From contig NZ_BMWH01000001.1 in assembly GCF_014651135.1 (NCBI RefSeq), positions 371,194-435,193 on the forward strand: a stretch of 64,000 nucleotides of DNA, in the 5' to 3' direction. The translations under genes and the position numbers were made by a program. The stretch is from Streptomyces echinoruber (GTDB lineage: Bacteria > Actinomycetota > Actinomycetes > Streptomycetales > Streptomycetaceae). Positions 47,653-56,909 of this stretch are shown piece by piece (position 1 is the first letter of the stretch; the number at the start of each line of letters is the position of its first letter). The notes beneath the pieces are model-generated. The model was not told the DNA's origin, did no database searches, and worked only from the letters and a program-made list of their open reading frames with translations.

Positions 47653-48021
47653 CCGTCCTCCCCTCGGCCCGCGCACCGGCCGCCTCCCCCGCGCTCCCGG
47701 CCCCGCGGACGGCCGACGCGCCGGCGGGCACGCGCGGGCACGGCACGGGGACGGGCGGTTGCGCGGGGGTACGGGGCCCGGGGGCGCCGACGGGCACGCG
47801 CGGGTGGAGGGCGTTCCCGGCCGCGCGCGCACGGGCGTCGCCTCCCGGCGGCCGCACGTGCGCTCGGCGCGCCGACGGCCACACGCGGGCCGGGTGCACC
47901 GGCGGCCGCACGCGGGCCCGGTGCGCCGGCGGGCGCACGCGGGCCCGGTGCGCCGGCGGGCGCGCGGGTGCCCGGCCCGCAGGCAACGGCACGTGCGCCC
48001 CGTCTGCCGTTCCCCGTCGCG
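47653..48021. other. Unusually long rsmH-ftsL gap
   Basis: 369 bp of extremely GC-rich DNA inside the dcw cluster, including a 27-bp tandem repeat at 47883-47963. An open frame crosses it, giving Arg/Pro/Ala-rich translation, but it has no start signal and no recognisable product. I judge it non-coding. Confidence 0.65.
47883..47963. repeat. 27-bp tandem repeat, 3 copies
   Basis: Units at 47883-47909 (diverged), 47910-47936 and 47937-47963 (identical). The array begins 58 bp after the rsmH stop on the minus strand. Confidence 0.92.
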
Positions 48022-48978
48022 TCACTCGACGTCCTCCCTGATGCGCTGGGCCGCACGCAGCCGCGCGGGCGCCGCCCGGCGGTTGGCCGCGATCTCCTCC
48101 TCGGTGGGAAGTTCGGCACCGCGCGTCAGCAGCTTGAGCCGCGGCTGGTAGCGCTCGGGGACGACGGGGAGCCCGGGGGGCGCGGTGGAGGCGGCGCCGG
48201 CCGCGAACACCTGCTTGACGAGGCGGTCCTCGAGCGAGTGGTACGACAGCACGGCCATCCGCCCGCCGACGTCCAGCGCCTTCACGGCGGCGGGGATCGC
48301 CCGTTCCAGCACGGCGAGTTCGCCGTTGACCTCGATGCGCAGCGCCTGGAAGGTGCGCTTGGCCGGGTTGCCGCCGGTGCGTTTGGCGGCCTGCGGCAGC
48401 GCGTCGCGGATCAGCTGCACCAGGCGGGCGCTGGTGGTGAACGGCTCCTTCTCGCGCTCGCGCACGATCGCGGCGACGATCCGCTTGGCCTGCTTCTCCT
48501 CGCCGTAGGTGCGCAGGATGCGGACGAGTTCGCCGGCCGGGTAGGTGTTGAGGACCTCGGCCGCGCTGATGCCGGTCGTCTGGTCCATGCGCATGTCCAG
48601 CGGGGCGTCCTGGGCGTAGGCGAAGCCGCGGCCGGCCTCGTCGAGTTGCAGGGAGGACACCCCGAGGTCGAACAGGACGCCCTGGACGCGCGCGATGCCC
48701 AGCCGGCCGAGGACGTCGGGGAGTTCGTCGTAGACGGCGTGCACCAGGGTGGCCCGTTCGCCGAACGGGGCCAGGCGCTCGCCGGACAGCCGCAGCGCCT
48801 CCTTGTCGCGGTCCAGGCCGACCAGCCGCAGCCCGGGGAACCGGCTCAGCAGCGCCTCGCTGTGGCCGCCGAGGCCGAGCGTGCAGTCGACGGCCACCGC
48901 TCCCGGCTCCTGCAGTGCGGGCGCCAGCAGGTCCAGGCACCGCTGGAGCATCACCGGGACGTGTCGACTCTGGCTCAA
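48022..48978 (-). CDS. rsmH: 16S rRNA (cytosine-1402-N4) methyltransferase
   Basis: A 318-residue RsmH/MraW. HVPVML, then the SAM loop [13 protein letters not shown], and [20 protein letters not shown] are family signatures; [15 protein letters not shown] lies near the C-terminus. It methylates C1402 of 16S rRNA. The start appears to be TTG at 48978 (MSQSRHVPV), supported by AGGAGAGG about 5 nt upstream; the next in-frame candidates lie inside the conserved part. It heads the dcw cluster, with a good promoter at 49140-49167. Confidence 0.96.
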   Translation of the reverse strand: MSQSRHVPVMLQRCLDLLAPALQEPGAVAVDCTLGLGGHSEALLSRFPGLRLVGLDRDKEALRLSGERLAPFGERATLVHAVYDELPDVLGRLGIARVQGVLFDLGVSSLQLDEAGRGFAYAQDAPLDMRMDQTTGISAAEVLNTYPAGELVRILRTYGEEKQAKRIVAAIVREREKEPFTTSARLVQLIRDALPQAAKRTGGNPAKRTFQALRIEVNGELAVLERAIPAAVKALDVGGRMAVLSYHSLEDRLVKQVFAAGAASTAPPGLPVVPERYQPRLKLLTRGAELPTEEEIAANRRAAPARLRAAQRIREDVE

Positions 48979-49342
48979 GGGGGCCTCTCCTGTTCGTCCG
49001 GCGCGCTCCGGGGCGTCGGCCGGGGCGGGAGGAGGCCGGGCCGTACGTACGCGCCGCGCACGTGGGGAGACCGCCGGAGGTCGCCGGCGCCTTCGGGGAT
49101 GTCGGTGCAGCGGGGAGGCCGCGCCTCCCGCTTCGCGTCACTTTAGTCCACCCTGTCTCCCGGTCAATCAACCGGCCTGCGCGTCGCCCGGCACGGCCGG
49201 TGCGGGGACGCCTTCGGACGCCATTCACCCGTACGGCGTAATCCGGGGCCGGTTGTGCAGTGACTCACAACAAGCCGCGATGGCGCTCTTTGTCCTTCTT
49301 CACCGCAGGACTGAACGGCGTGCGGCCAGTAATGTCGTCACC
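48979..49342. other. Divergent intergenic region, rsmH / carbonic anhydrase
   Basis: 364 bp between divergent genes. It contains the rsmH promoter (49140-49167), a small GC hairpin in the rsmH leader (arms 49113-49118 and 49124-49129) and a 6-bp inverted repeat (GTTGTG...CACAAC, about 49253-49272). I see nothing coding. Confidence 0.55.
49140..49167 (-). promoter_or_regulatory. Candidate dcw (rsmH) promoter
   Basis: On the minus strand, -35 TTGACC (49167-49162), a 16-bp spacer and -10 TAAAGT (49145-49140), close to the vegetative sigma consensus. Transcription would begin near 49133, giving rsmH a leader of about 155 nt. Confidence 0.65.
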
Positions 49343-49891
49343 ATGACGACTTCTGCAGCAGCTCACCCCGGCGCCGAGGGCGCCACAGCAGGCGGCGGCT
49401 CCGTCATCGACCGCCTCGTCGAGGCCAACCAGCGCTACGCCGCCGAGTTCACCGACCCGGGCATGGACGCCCGCCCGGTCCTCAAGGTCGCCGTCGTGGC
49501 CTGCATGGACGCGCGTCTGGACCTGCACGCGGCGCTCGGCCTGAAGCTCGGCGACTGCCACACCATCCGCAACGCGGGCGGCGTCGTCACCGACGACGTG
49601 ATCCGCTCGCTCACGATCAGCCAGCGCAAGCTGGGCACGCGCAGCATCGTCCTGATCCACCACACCGGCTGCGGCCTGGAGGCGATCACCGAGGACTTCC
49701 GCACCGAGCTGGAGATGGAGGTCGGCCAGCGGCCGTCCTGGGCGGTGGAGGCGTTCAAGGACGTCGACCAGGACGTGCGCCAGTCGATGCAGCGGGTGCG
49801 CACCTCGCCGTTCCTGCTGCACACCGACGACGTGCGCGGCTTCGTCTTCGACGTCAAGACGGGCCTGCTGCGCGAGGTCGACCCGGCCTGA
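49343..49891 (+). CDS. Beta-class carbonic anhydrase
   Basis: A 182-residue beta-carbonic anhydrase-like protein. Zinc ligands Cys54 (VACMDAR), His107 and Cys110 (HHTGCG), with the Asp56-Arg58 dyad, are all present, so it should interconvert CO2 and bicarbonate in the cytoplasm. ATG 49343 (MTTSAAAHPG) gives a short Ala/Gly-rich lead before the conserved part. It is divergent from rsmH and monocistronic by position; a 262-bp gap precedes the MoxR gene. Confidence 0.92.
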   Translation: MTTSAAAHPGAEGATAGGGSVIDRLVEANQRYAAEFTDPGMDARPVLKVAVVACMDARLDLHAALGLKLGDCHTIRNAGGVVTDDVIRSLTISQRKLGTRSIVLIHHTGCGLEAITEDFRTELEMEVGQRPSWAVEAFKDVDQDVRQSMQRVRTSPFLLHTDDVRGFVFDVKTGLLREVDPA

Positions 49892-49920
49892 CCGGCGCGT
49901 CCGGCCGGCCCACCCGTCTG

Positions 49921-49953
49921 GAACACCTGCTGAACACCCGCTGAACACCCGCG
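49921..49953. repeat. 11-bp tandem repeat, 3 copies
   Basis: Units at 49921-49931, 49932-49942 and 49943-49953 (consensus GAACACCCGCT), an exact 11-bp period, about 200 bp upstream of the MoxR gene and 30 bp after the carbonic anhydrase stop. Confidence 0.8.
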
Positions 49954-50153
49954 GCGGCCGCACCGTAAAGGTCATAAGACCCGACATATCGCGGCCGGTT
50001 GTCCACAGGCGAGTGACACGAATCGGTAACGGCGGCAAGAATGCGGGTGTGGCGTCACGCGGAACTTTTCGCGCGTGGTGTCCGTGTTTCGGGGTGGGCC
50101 GGTCGCACTTGGCGGTACTCGGCCCGGAGAAAGAACGGGCCGAGGAGGGCCGG

Positions 50154-51188
50154 GTGACGACCTATGACGATCGAGCGAGCCTTACAGATCTGACCGCCAC
50201 CGCGGAGCGGATCCGCAGTTCGGTGGAAGGAGTGATCGAGGGCAAGCCCGAGGTCGTACGGCTTTCGCTGACCGTGCTGCTCGCCGAGGGGCATCTTCTG
50301 ATCGAGGACGTCCCCGGGGTGGGCAAGACAATGCTCGCCAAGGCGCTGGCACGGTCCATCGACTGCTCGGTGCGGCGCATCCAGTTCACCCCCGACCTGC
50401 TGCCGTCGGACATCACCGGCGTGTCCATCTGGGACCAGCAGCGCCGGGACTTCGAGTTCAAGCCGGGCGCCGTCTTCGCGCAGATCGTGATCGGCGACGA
50501 GATCAACCGCGCCTCCCCCAAGACCCAGTCGGCGCTGCTGGAGTCCATGGAGGAGCGGCAGGTCACCATCGACGGGCAGACCTACGAACTGCCCAGCCCC
50601 TTCATGGTGGTGGCCACGCAGAACCCGGTGGAGATGGAGGGCACCTACCCGCTGCCGGAGGCCCAGCGCGACCGTTTCATGGCCCGCGTCTCGGTCGGCT
50701 ACCCCAGCGTCGAGGCCGAGGTGCAGATGCTCGACGTGCACGGCGGCGTCTCCCCGCTGGAGGACCTGCAGCCGGTGGCGCACGCGCACGAGATCGTGAA
50801 GCTGATCGAGGCGGTACGCGGCGTGCACGTCGCCGAGCCGGTGCGGCGGTACGCGGTGGAGCTGGTCGCCGCCACGCGCACCCATCCCGAGCTCAGACTC
50901 GGCGCGTCGCCGCGCGCGACGCTGCACCTGCTGCGCGCCGCCAAGGCGGCCGCGGCCCTCGGCGGCCGGGAGTACGCGCTGCCGGACGACGTGCAGGCCC
51001 TCGCCGTGGCGGTGCTGGCGCACCGGCTGCTGCCCACGGCGCAGGCCCAGCTCAACCGCCGTACGGCGGAGCAGGTGGTCCAGGAGATCGTGCAGCACAC
51101 GCCGGTACCGGCGGCGCCCCGGCAAAGCGGCCTCGGGCTGGGCCGCGGGGCGCCGGTGTTCGGCCAGCAGCCGCCGCGGAGGCTGTGA
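50154..51188 (+). CDS. MoxR-family AAA+ ATPase
   Basis: A 344-residue MoxR ATPase. Walker A is VPGVGKTML (Lys58), Walker B is VIGDEINRA, sensor 1 is in VVATQNPVE, and the conserved GTYPLPEAQRDRFM follows. MoxR proteins act as chaperone-like ATPases with DUF58/VWA partners. GTG 50154 has GAGGAGG 5 nt upstream. It is the first of three coupled genes: its stop overlaps the DUF58 start (TGATG). Confidence 0.93.
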   Translation: MTTYDDRASLTDLTATAERIRSSVEGVIEGKPEVVRLSLTVLLAEGHLLIEDVPGVGKTMLAKALARSIDCSVRRIQFTPDLLPSDITGVSIWDQQRRDFEFKPGAVFAQIVIGDEINRASPKTQSALLESMEERQVTIDGQTYELPSPFMVVATQNPVEMEGTYPLPEAQRDRFMARVSVGYPSVEAEVQMLDVHGGVSPLEDLQPVAHAHEIVKLIEAVRGVHVAEPVRRYAVELVAATRTHPELRLGASPRATLHLLRAAKAAAALGGREYALPDDVQALAVAVLAHRLLPTAQAQLNRRTAEQVVQEIVQHTPVPAAPRQSGLGLGRGAPVFGQQPPRRL

Positions 51189-52570
51189 TGGCCACCGGCG
51201 CGGCGGGGCCCGCGGAGGGCGACCGGCACGAGGGCGGGCTGCGCACACTGCTGGCCGGCCTGACCACCCGCGGCCGCTCCTTCCTCGCCGCCGGGATCGC
51301 GGCCGCCGTCTGCGCCTACGTCCTCGGGCAGAGCGACCTGCTGCGCGTCGGGCTGCTGCTGGCGACGCTGCCGCTGGTGTGCGCGGCCGTGCTGTACCGC
51401 ACCCGCTACCGGGTCGCGGGCAGCCGGCGCCTGTCCCCCGCGCGGGTGCCGGCCGGCGCCGAGGCCCGCGTCCACCTGCGGCTGGAGAACGTCTCGCGGC
51501 TGCCCACCGGCCTGCTGATGCTGCAGGACCGGGTGCCCTACGTGCTCGGGCCGCGCCCCCGGTTCGTCCTGGACCGGGTGGAGCCGGGCGGCCGCCGCGA
51601 GGTGTCCTACCGGGTCCGCTCCGACCTGCGCGGCCGCTACCCGCTGGGCCCGCTGCAGCTGCGGCTGTCCGATCCGTTCGGGATGTGCGAACTGACCCGG
51701 TCCTTCTCCGCGTACGACACGCTGACCGTCATCCCGCGCGTGGAGCCGCTGCCGCCGGTGCGGCTGGGCGGCGAGGCACAGGGCCACGGCGACGGGCGGC
51801 AGCGCTCGCTGGCGCTGGCGGGCGAGGACGACGTGATCCCGCGCGAGTACCGGTACGGCGACGACCTGCGCCGCGTGCACTGGCGCTCCACCGCGCGCTA
51901 CGGCGAGCTGATGGTGCGCCGCGAGGAGCAGCCGCAGCGGGCCCGCTGCACGGTGCTGCTCGACACCCGGGGCATCGCCTACGCGGGCGCGGGCCCGGAG
52001 TCGGCCTTCGAGTGGGCGGTGTCCGGCACGGCCTCCGTGCTCGTCCACATGCTGGAGCGCGGCTTCTCGGTACGGCTGCTGACCGACACCGGCGACTTGG
52101 TGCCGGGCGAGGGCGCCGACGGGTTCTCGGGGCCGGCGCAGGAGTCGGCGGAGGCGGCCGGGCTGATGATGGACACCCTGGCGGTGATCGACCACTCGGA
52201 CGGCGCGGGCCTGTCCCGGGCGTACGACGTGCTGCGCGGCGCCCACGAGGGGCTGCTGGTGGCGTTCTTCGGCGACCTGGACGAGGAACAGGCGGCGATC
52301 GCGGCGAGGATACGGCAGCGCAGCGCGGCCGCGGTGGCGTTCGTACTGGACAGCGACGCGTGGGAACGGGAGCCGACCGACGTGCCCGGCCCGCCGCGCG
52401 GGACGGACGGAGCACAGGATCCGCTGCGGGTGCTGCGCGAGGCCGGCTGGACCGTGCTGAGCGTGCCGCGGGGCGCCTCACTGGGCGAGCTGTGGCGGCA
52501 GGCGGACCGGGAGCGCGCGGGCATCGGCGGCGTGGGCGTGGCCGGCGTGGGCGCCGGGGAGGTGCGGTGA
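51188..52570 (+). CDS. DUF58 (VWA-like) membrane protein
   Basis: A 460-residue protein with two N-terminal membrane spans (about 25-65), a beta-rich section, and the DUF58 motif DDVIPREYRYGDDLRRVHWR, then a VWA-like C-terminal domain. It is the usual partner of the upstream MoxR ATPase and the downstream transglutaminase. Function is unproven; a role in envelope assembly or stress is suggested for the family. ATG 51188 overlaps the MoxR stop, and the stop overlaps the next ATG. Confidence 0.92.
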   Translation: MATGAAGPAEGDRHEGGLRTLLAGLTTRGRSFLAAGIAAAVCAYVLGQSDLLRVGLLLATLPLVCAAVLYRTRYRVAGSRRLSPARVPAGAEARVHLRLENVSRLPTGLLMLQDRVPYVLGPRPRFVLDRVEPGGRREVSYRVRSDLRGRYPLGPLQLRLSDPFGMCELTRSFSAYDTLTVIPRVEPLPPVRLGGEAQGHGDGRQRSLALAGEDDVIPREYRYGDDLRRVHWRSTARYGELMVRREEQPQRARCTVLLDTRGIAYAGAGPESAFEWAVSGTASVLVHMLERGFSVRLLTDTGDLVPGEGADGFSGPAQESAEAAGLMMDTLAVIDHSDGAGLSRAYDVLRGAHEGLLVAFFGDLDEEQAAIAARIRQRSAAAVAFVLDSDAWEREPTDVPGPPRGTDGAQDPLRVLREAGWTVLSVPRGASLGELWRQADRERAGIGGVGVAGVGAGEVR

Positions 52571-54954
52571 TGAGCGGGCGGGCACGACTGACGCTGTGCG
52601 CCTGGGCGGCCACGCTGCTGGCGGCGTGCGCCCTGCTGCCCCTGGTCAGCCCGGCGACCTGGCTGCCGCAGGCGGCCTTCCTGCTGGCGGTGCAGACCGG
52701 CGTGGGCGCGGCGGCCCGGCGGGTGCCGCTGGCCCGGCCGCTGACCGTGGCGGCGCAGGCCCTGGTGACGCTGATACTGCTGACGTTGGTGTTCGCGCAC
52801 CGGCAGGCCCTGGCCGGGCTGGTGCCGACCGCGGGTTCCTTCCGGCACTTCGCGCAGCTGCTGCAGCAGGGCGGGGACGACGTCAGCCGGTACGCGATCC
52901 CGGCCCCGCTGTCGGACGGCATACGGCTCATGCTCGTCGGCGGCGTGCTGCTGGTGGGGCTGCTGGTGGACGCCCTCGCGGTGACGTTCCGCAGCGCCGC
53001 CCCGGCCGGCCTGCCGCTGCTCGCGCTGTACTCGGTGGCCGCGGGCCTGTCCGACGGCGGCACCGACTGGCTGTGGTTCCTGCTGGCGGCCGCCGGCTAC
53101 CTGATGCTGCTGCTCGCGGAGGGCCGGGAACGGCTCGCCCAGTGGGGCCGGATCTTCGGCGGGGCGCCGCGCACCGCGTCCGGCGAGCCCGCCGGTGCCG
53201 TGGCCCCGGTGCGCACCGGCCGGCGCATCGGCGCGGTCACACTGGGCCTCGCCCTGGTGGTGCCGGCGGCGCTGCCCGCGATGGACGGCGGCCTGTTCGA
53301 CGGCGCCGGAGCGGGGGTCGGCACGGGACCCGGGGGCATCGGCGCGGGCTCCGCGGTCGACCCGCTGGTGTCGCTGCGCGACAGCCTGAACGTGGACGAG
53401 GACCGCACGGTGTTGACGCTGAGGACGTCCACCAACGACATCTCCGACCTCTACCTGCGGATCGTCTCCCTGGACGACTTCGACGGGACGACCTGGAAAC
53501 CGTCCCAGCGCCGGTACGTCGCCGTGCCCGACCGGTTCCCCACGCCGCCGGGTCTGGCCTCCGGCGTCAAACGGACCGTGATCGACAGCACGGTCGCCGC
53601 GGCCGACTGGTACGCGCAGGAGCGGCTGCCCATGCCGTACCCGCCGAGCGGCGTGCGGGTCGACGGCAGCTGGCGCTACGAGCCGGTGGGCATGACGCTG
53701 GCCGGCGACCACGGCCAGAGCACCCGCGGAATCCGCTACGAGGTGCGGAGCCTGGAGGTGCGGCCGACGGCGGCCCAGCTGGCCTCGGCGCCGGAGCCGC
53801 CTCAGGCGCTCGAGCGCGCGTACACGCGGCTGCCGGACTCGCTGCCCGCGGTGGTGGCCCGCACCGCCCGCAAGGTGACCGAGGGCGCGGCGAACCACTA
53901 CGAGCAGGCGGTGCGGCTGCAGGACTACTTCGCGCTGACCGGGGGCTTCCAGTACGACACCCGGGTACAGGTCGGCGGCGGTCCGCAGGCGATCGCCCGC
54001 TTCCTGAAGGACAAGCGGGGCTTTTGCGTGCACTTCTCCTTCGCGATGGCCGCGATGGCCCGCACGCTGGGCATCCCGGCCCGGATAGCGGTGGGCTTCG
54101 CCCCCGGCACCCTGCAGGGGGACGGTTCGATCGCGGTGGGCCTGAAGGACGCGCACGCCTGGCCCGAGCTGTACTTCGAGGGCGTCGGCTGGACCCGTTT
54201 CGAGCCCACTCCGAGCCGCGGCACGACGCCGTCGTACACCCAGCCCGAGTCCTCCGGCAGCACCCTGCCGGACCCGGCGCTGCCCTCCCAGGGCGCCTCC
54301 TCCGCGCCCTCGGCGGCCCCGTCGGCGGGGGCGAGCTGCCCGCCGGAGCTGAGGCGGCTGCAGGAGTGCGCGAGCGCGGCCCCGCAGACCGCCGTGTCCC
54401 GGGACGACGGCCACCACCTGTGGTATCTGGGCGTCGGGCTGCCGGTGGCGGTGCTCGCGGGCCTCGCGGTGCTGCTGACGCCCCTGCTGTACCGCACCCG
54501 GAGGCGGGCCGTCCGCTTCGGTGGTCACGGCCGCGGCGAGGCGGACGTGGCGCTGCGCACGCTCGCCGTCTGGCAGGAGCTGATCGACACGGCCTGGGAC
54601 CACGGCATCGTCCCCGACGACTCCCTCACGCCCCGCGGGACGGCTGCCCGCATCGTCCGCCTCGGCCACCTGGACCCGGTGGCGGCGGCCTGCGTCCACC
54701 GGGTCGCGGACGCCGTGGAGCAGGTCCTGTACGCGCCCGTCCCCCGGCCCGCGCCGGGTCTCGCTGACGACGTCCGCCGGGTCACGCGGGCGCTGCACAG
54801 CCAGGCCGGCCGCGCGACGCGCCTGCGGGCGACGTTCGCGCCGCGGTCCAACATCCGCGCGCTGTGGGCACTGTCGGACCGCTGGGCCGCGCTCAGGACC
54901 CGTCTGGCGGCGGTCCGGCCGCCGCTGCGGAGGCCATCGGGGCAGCAGGGCTGA
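52570..54954 (+). CDS. Membrane transglutaminase-like protein (DUF3488-TgpA type)
   Basis: A 794-residue protein: several N-terminal spans (about 1-240), an extracytoplasmic transglutaminase-like domain, one further span (about 618-640) and a cytoplasmic DUF4129-like tail. The cysteine-protease-type triad is Cys486 (RGFCVHF), His in KDAHAWPE and Asp/Glu in RFEPTPSRG. A Ser/Pro/Ala-rich linker follows the domain. Substrates are unknown. ATG 52570 overlaps the DUF58 stop (TGATG). The end of the gene is duplicated 25 bp downstream. Confidence 0.92.
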   Translation: MSGRARLTLCAWAATLLAACALLPLVSPATWLPQAAFLLAVQTGVGAAARRVPLARPLTVAAQALVTLILLTLVFAHRQALAGLVPTAGSFRHFAQLLQQGGDDVSRYAIPAPLSDGIRLMLVGGVLLVGLLVDALAVTFRSAAPAGLPLLALYSVAAGLSDGGTDWLWFLLAAAGYLMLLLAEGRERLAQWGRIFGGAPRTASGEPAGAVAPVRTGRRIGAVTLGLALVVPAALPAMDGGLFDGAGAGVGTGPGGIGAGSAVDPLVSLRDSLNVDEDRTVLTLRTSTNDISDLYLRIVSLDDFDGTTWKPSQRRYVAVPDRFPTPPGLASGVKRTVIDSTVAAADWYAQERLPMPYPPSGVRVDGSWRYEPVGMTLAGDHGQSTRGIRYEVRSLEVRPTAAQLASAPEPPQALERAYTRLPDSLPAVVARTARKVTEGAANHYEQAVRLQDYFALTGGFQYDTRVQVGGGPQAIARFLKDKRGFCVHFSFAMAAMARTLGIPARIAVGFAPGTLQGDGSIAVGLKDAHAWPELYFEGVGWTRFEPTPSRGTTPSYTQPESSGSTLPDPALPSQGASSAPSAAPSAGASCPPELRRLQECASAAPQTAVSRDDGHHLWYLGVGLPVAVLAGLAVLLTPLLYRTRRRAVRFGGHGRGEADVALRTLAVWQELIDTAWDHGIVPDDSLTPRGTAARIVRLGHLDPVAAACVHRVADAVEQVLYAPVPRPAPGLADDVRRVTRALHSQAGRATRLRATFAPRSNIRALWALSDRWAALRTRLAAVRPPLRRPSGQQG

Positions 54955-54981
54955 GGTGGGGCAGGGGCAGCAGGGCTGAGG
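54939..54981 (+). repeat. Duplication of the transglutaminase gene end (18 bp exact, period 25)
   Basis: GGGGCAGCAGGGCTGAGG, which includes the stop codon (54952-54954), occurs at 54939-54956 and again at 54964-54981. Confidence 0.85.
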
Positions 54982-55220
54982 CGGCGGCTGGCGGGCGAGG
55001 CGTCGCGGCGGGTCTCTCCGGCCGGCCGTCGTGCGGCGGGTCCCCGTCCGGCCGTCGCGACGAGGGGTTCCGCCCGGACACCGCGACAAGGCCACCGCGG
55101 CAAGGGTTCCACCGGGCCGCCGCGGCAGGGGTTCCACCCATGCGGAGCGGGCTTTTCCGCCCTCCCGACGCCGTGTTGGCGCCCCCGGCGAGGAGGGGGG
55201 AGTTCCTGTCGGAGACAGGG

Positions 55221-55257
55221 CCGAGGGGGTGACCACGCGCGGTGGTCACCCCCTCGG
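55221..55257. terminator. Perfect 16-bp bidirectional terminator
   Basis: Arms 55221-55236 and 55242-55257 (CCGAGGGGGTGACCAC with GTGGTCACCCCCTCGG) pair perfectly around a 5-nt loop. It lies between the convergent transglutaminase operon and DUF3040 gene. The rest of the gap 54955-55290 is GC-rich with loose repeats of GGTTCCACC-like sequence and no gene. Confidence 0.9.
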
Positions 55258-55290
55258 TACGTCTCGGTACGTGGGGTGGGGAGCCGGTGG

Positions 55291-55686
55291 CTACATGCCG
55301 CCCTGCTGCTCGTCGCGGCGTCGCTGCCAGCGCTGTTCGATGCGTTCCATCATGGAGCGCCGGGGGCGGCCCTGACGTCGGAAGTGGGCGCCGTCGGCCG
55401 GGTGCTCGCCCGGCTTGGGGACCTTGCGCCAGCTGGTCACCGCGAGGACCGCGCAGCCCAGCATGACCAGGAACCCGACCACGCTGACCCAGATCTGCTG
55501 GGCGACCATTCCGGCCATGAGGAGCGCGATACCAAGGAGGAAGCCCGCAACCGCCTGGTAGACCCGCCGCCGGGTGTACGTACGCAGCCCGCTTCCCTCG
55601 AGCGCCGACGCGAACTTGGGATCTTCGGCGTACAGCGCTCGCTCCATCTGCTCGAGCATGCGCTGCTCGTGCTCCGAGAGCGGCAC
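55291..55686 (-). CDS. DUF3040 membrane protein
   Basis: A 131-residue actinobacterial DUF3040 protein. It begins MPLSEHEQRMLEQMERALYA, a helical segment typical of the family, then has two hydrophobic spans (about 43-62 and 66-85) and a charged C-terminus rich in Arg and Gln. The function is unknown; such genes are commonly near the dcw cluster in actinomycetes. GTG 55686 is used. The 298 bp upstream, to the methyltransferase stop, hold its promoter region and a 7-bp inverted repeat (GCCGGAA...TTCCGGC). Confidence 0.88.
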   Translation of the reverse strand: MPLSEHEQRMLEQMERALYAEDPKFASALEGSGLRTYTRRRVYQAVAGFLLGIALLMAGMVAQQIWVSVVGFLVMLGCAVLAVTSWRKVPKPGEHPADGAHFRRQGRPRRSMMERIEQRWQRRRDEQQGGM

Positions 55687-55984
55687 GGAGTCCTCCTCAT
55701 CGTGCAGTCGCCGGGGCGACTCGTGGGGGTCTCTTCAGGATAGGCAGGGAACCGCCCCCGTGAAACCCGCCCCTCTGCGCCAATTGGCCAGCCGGAATCC
55801 GTCATGGCCGTTCCGGCTCGCTGAAGCTTCATTTCCCCAGCGGCCGACCCGTCATGCCGGGCCGTCGCCTTCGATCATACGGCGACAGGCACCCGATCGG
55901 GGGGTCTGTGGCGTACTCCATCCGCCGCGGACACGCTGATCAGGCACAGGGCTCACACAAGGCACAGGAGGCGCACGAGGCGAC

Positions 55985-56755
55985 TCAGACCTCGTCGGCC
56001 CTCTCGAACTCCCCCAGCACGTGCAGCTGCGTGGCCACGGAGTGGAAGGCGGGCAGCTCGGCCGCGGTCGCCTCCAGCTTCAGCAGCGCGTCCAGCGCTC
56101 CCGGCTCGGTGTCCACCAGGACGCCGGGCACCAGGTCGGCGAAGACCCGCACGCCGTGCACGGCGGTCACCCGCAGTCCCGCGTCCTCGACCAGCGCCGT
56201 GAGCTGCTCGGTGGTGAAGCGACGCGGCATCGGGTCGCCCTCGCCCCAGCGGCCGTCGGGGTCGGCCAGGGCGTGCCTGGCCTCGGTGAAGTGCCCGGCG
56301 AGGGCACGGGCCAGCACGGCGCCGCCCAGCCCGGCGGCGAGCACGCTGAGGACGCCGTCGGCACGCAGCGCGGCCACCGCGTTGCGCACCCCCTCCGCGG
56401 GGTCGTCCACGTATTCCAGCACCCCGTGGCACAGCACCGCGTCGTAGCCGCCGCGCTCGGCCACGTCGAACAGGCCGTGGGCGTCGCCCTGCACGCCCCG
56501 CACCCGGTCGGCGACGCCGGCCTCGGCGGCGCGCCGCTCCAGTGCGAACAGCGCGTTCGGGCTGGGGTCGACGACGGTGACCCGGTGGCCGAGGCGGGCG
56601 ACGGGCACGGCGAAGTTGCCGCTGCCGCCCCCGGTGTCGAGGACGTCGAGGGTTTCCCGGCCCGTGGCCTTGACGCGGCGGTCGAGGGCGTCCTGGAGGA
56701 CCTCCCAGACCACGGCGGTACGGAGAGAGGCGCGGGGGCGCATCGGGTCCGACAC
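55985..56755 (-). CDS. Class I SAM-dependent methyltransferase
   Basis: A 256-residue methyltransferase. Motif I is LDTGGGSGNFAVP, the acidic ribose-binding residue is in TVVDPSPNAL, and the catalytic strand region is DAVLCHGVLEYVDDP. It resembles the tRNA-modifying CmoA/CmoM-like group and small-molecule enzymes, so the substrate is open. GTG 56755 gives MSDPMRPRASLR. It is downstream of the HEPN gene on the same strand, 154 bp apart. Confidence 0.88.
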   Translation of the reverse strand: MSDPMRPRASLRTAVVWEVLQDALDRRVKATGRETLDVLDTGGGSGNFAVPVARLGHRVTVVDPSPNALFALERRAAEAGVADRVRGVQGDAHGLFDVAERGGYDAVLCHGVLEYVDDPAEGVRNAVAALRADGVLSVLAAGLGGAVLARALAGHFTEARHALADPDGRWGEGDPMPRRFTTEQLTALVEDAGLRVTAVHGVRVFADLVPGVLVDTEPGALDALLKLEATAAELPAFHSVATQLHVLGEFERADEV

Positions 56756-56909
56756 GGCAGTTGACTCCTCAACGCGGCACCGCCTCTGGCACGGCGGAGC
56801 GATCGGGCTGCCTTCCCGGCCCGGGGTGCGGGAGGAGGAAGGCTTCAGGCGCTCTCCACCCTATTGCCTCCGGCGCTCCGGCCGGTCACCGCGGTGCCGT
56901 GGCGTGCCC

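Noticed and set aside
47645-49228. Long minus-strand frame through the 27-bp repeats between rsmH and ftsL
   Set aside because: It overlaps rsmH out of frame and its repeat-derived Arg/Pro/Val translation has no start signal; the 27-bp period being divisible by three explains why it stays open.
49999-50007. Single TTGTCCACA as a replication origin element
   Set aside because: One box with no cluster and no dnaA-dnaN neighbourhood; chance is sufficient, so not called as an origin.
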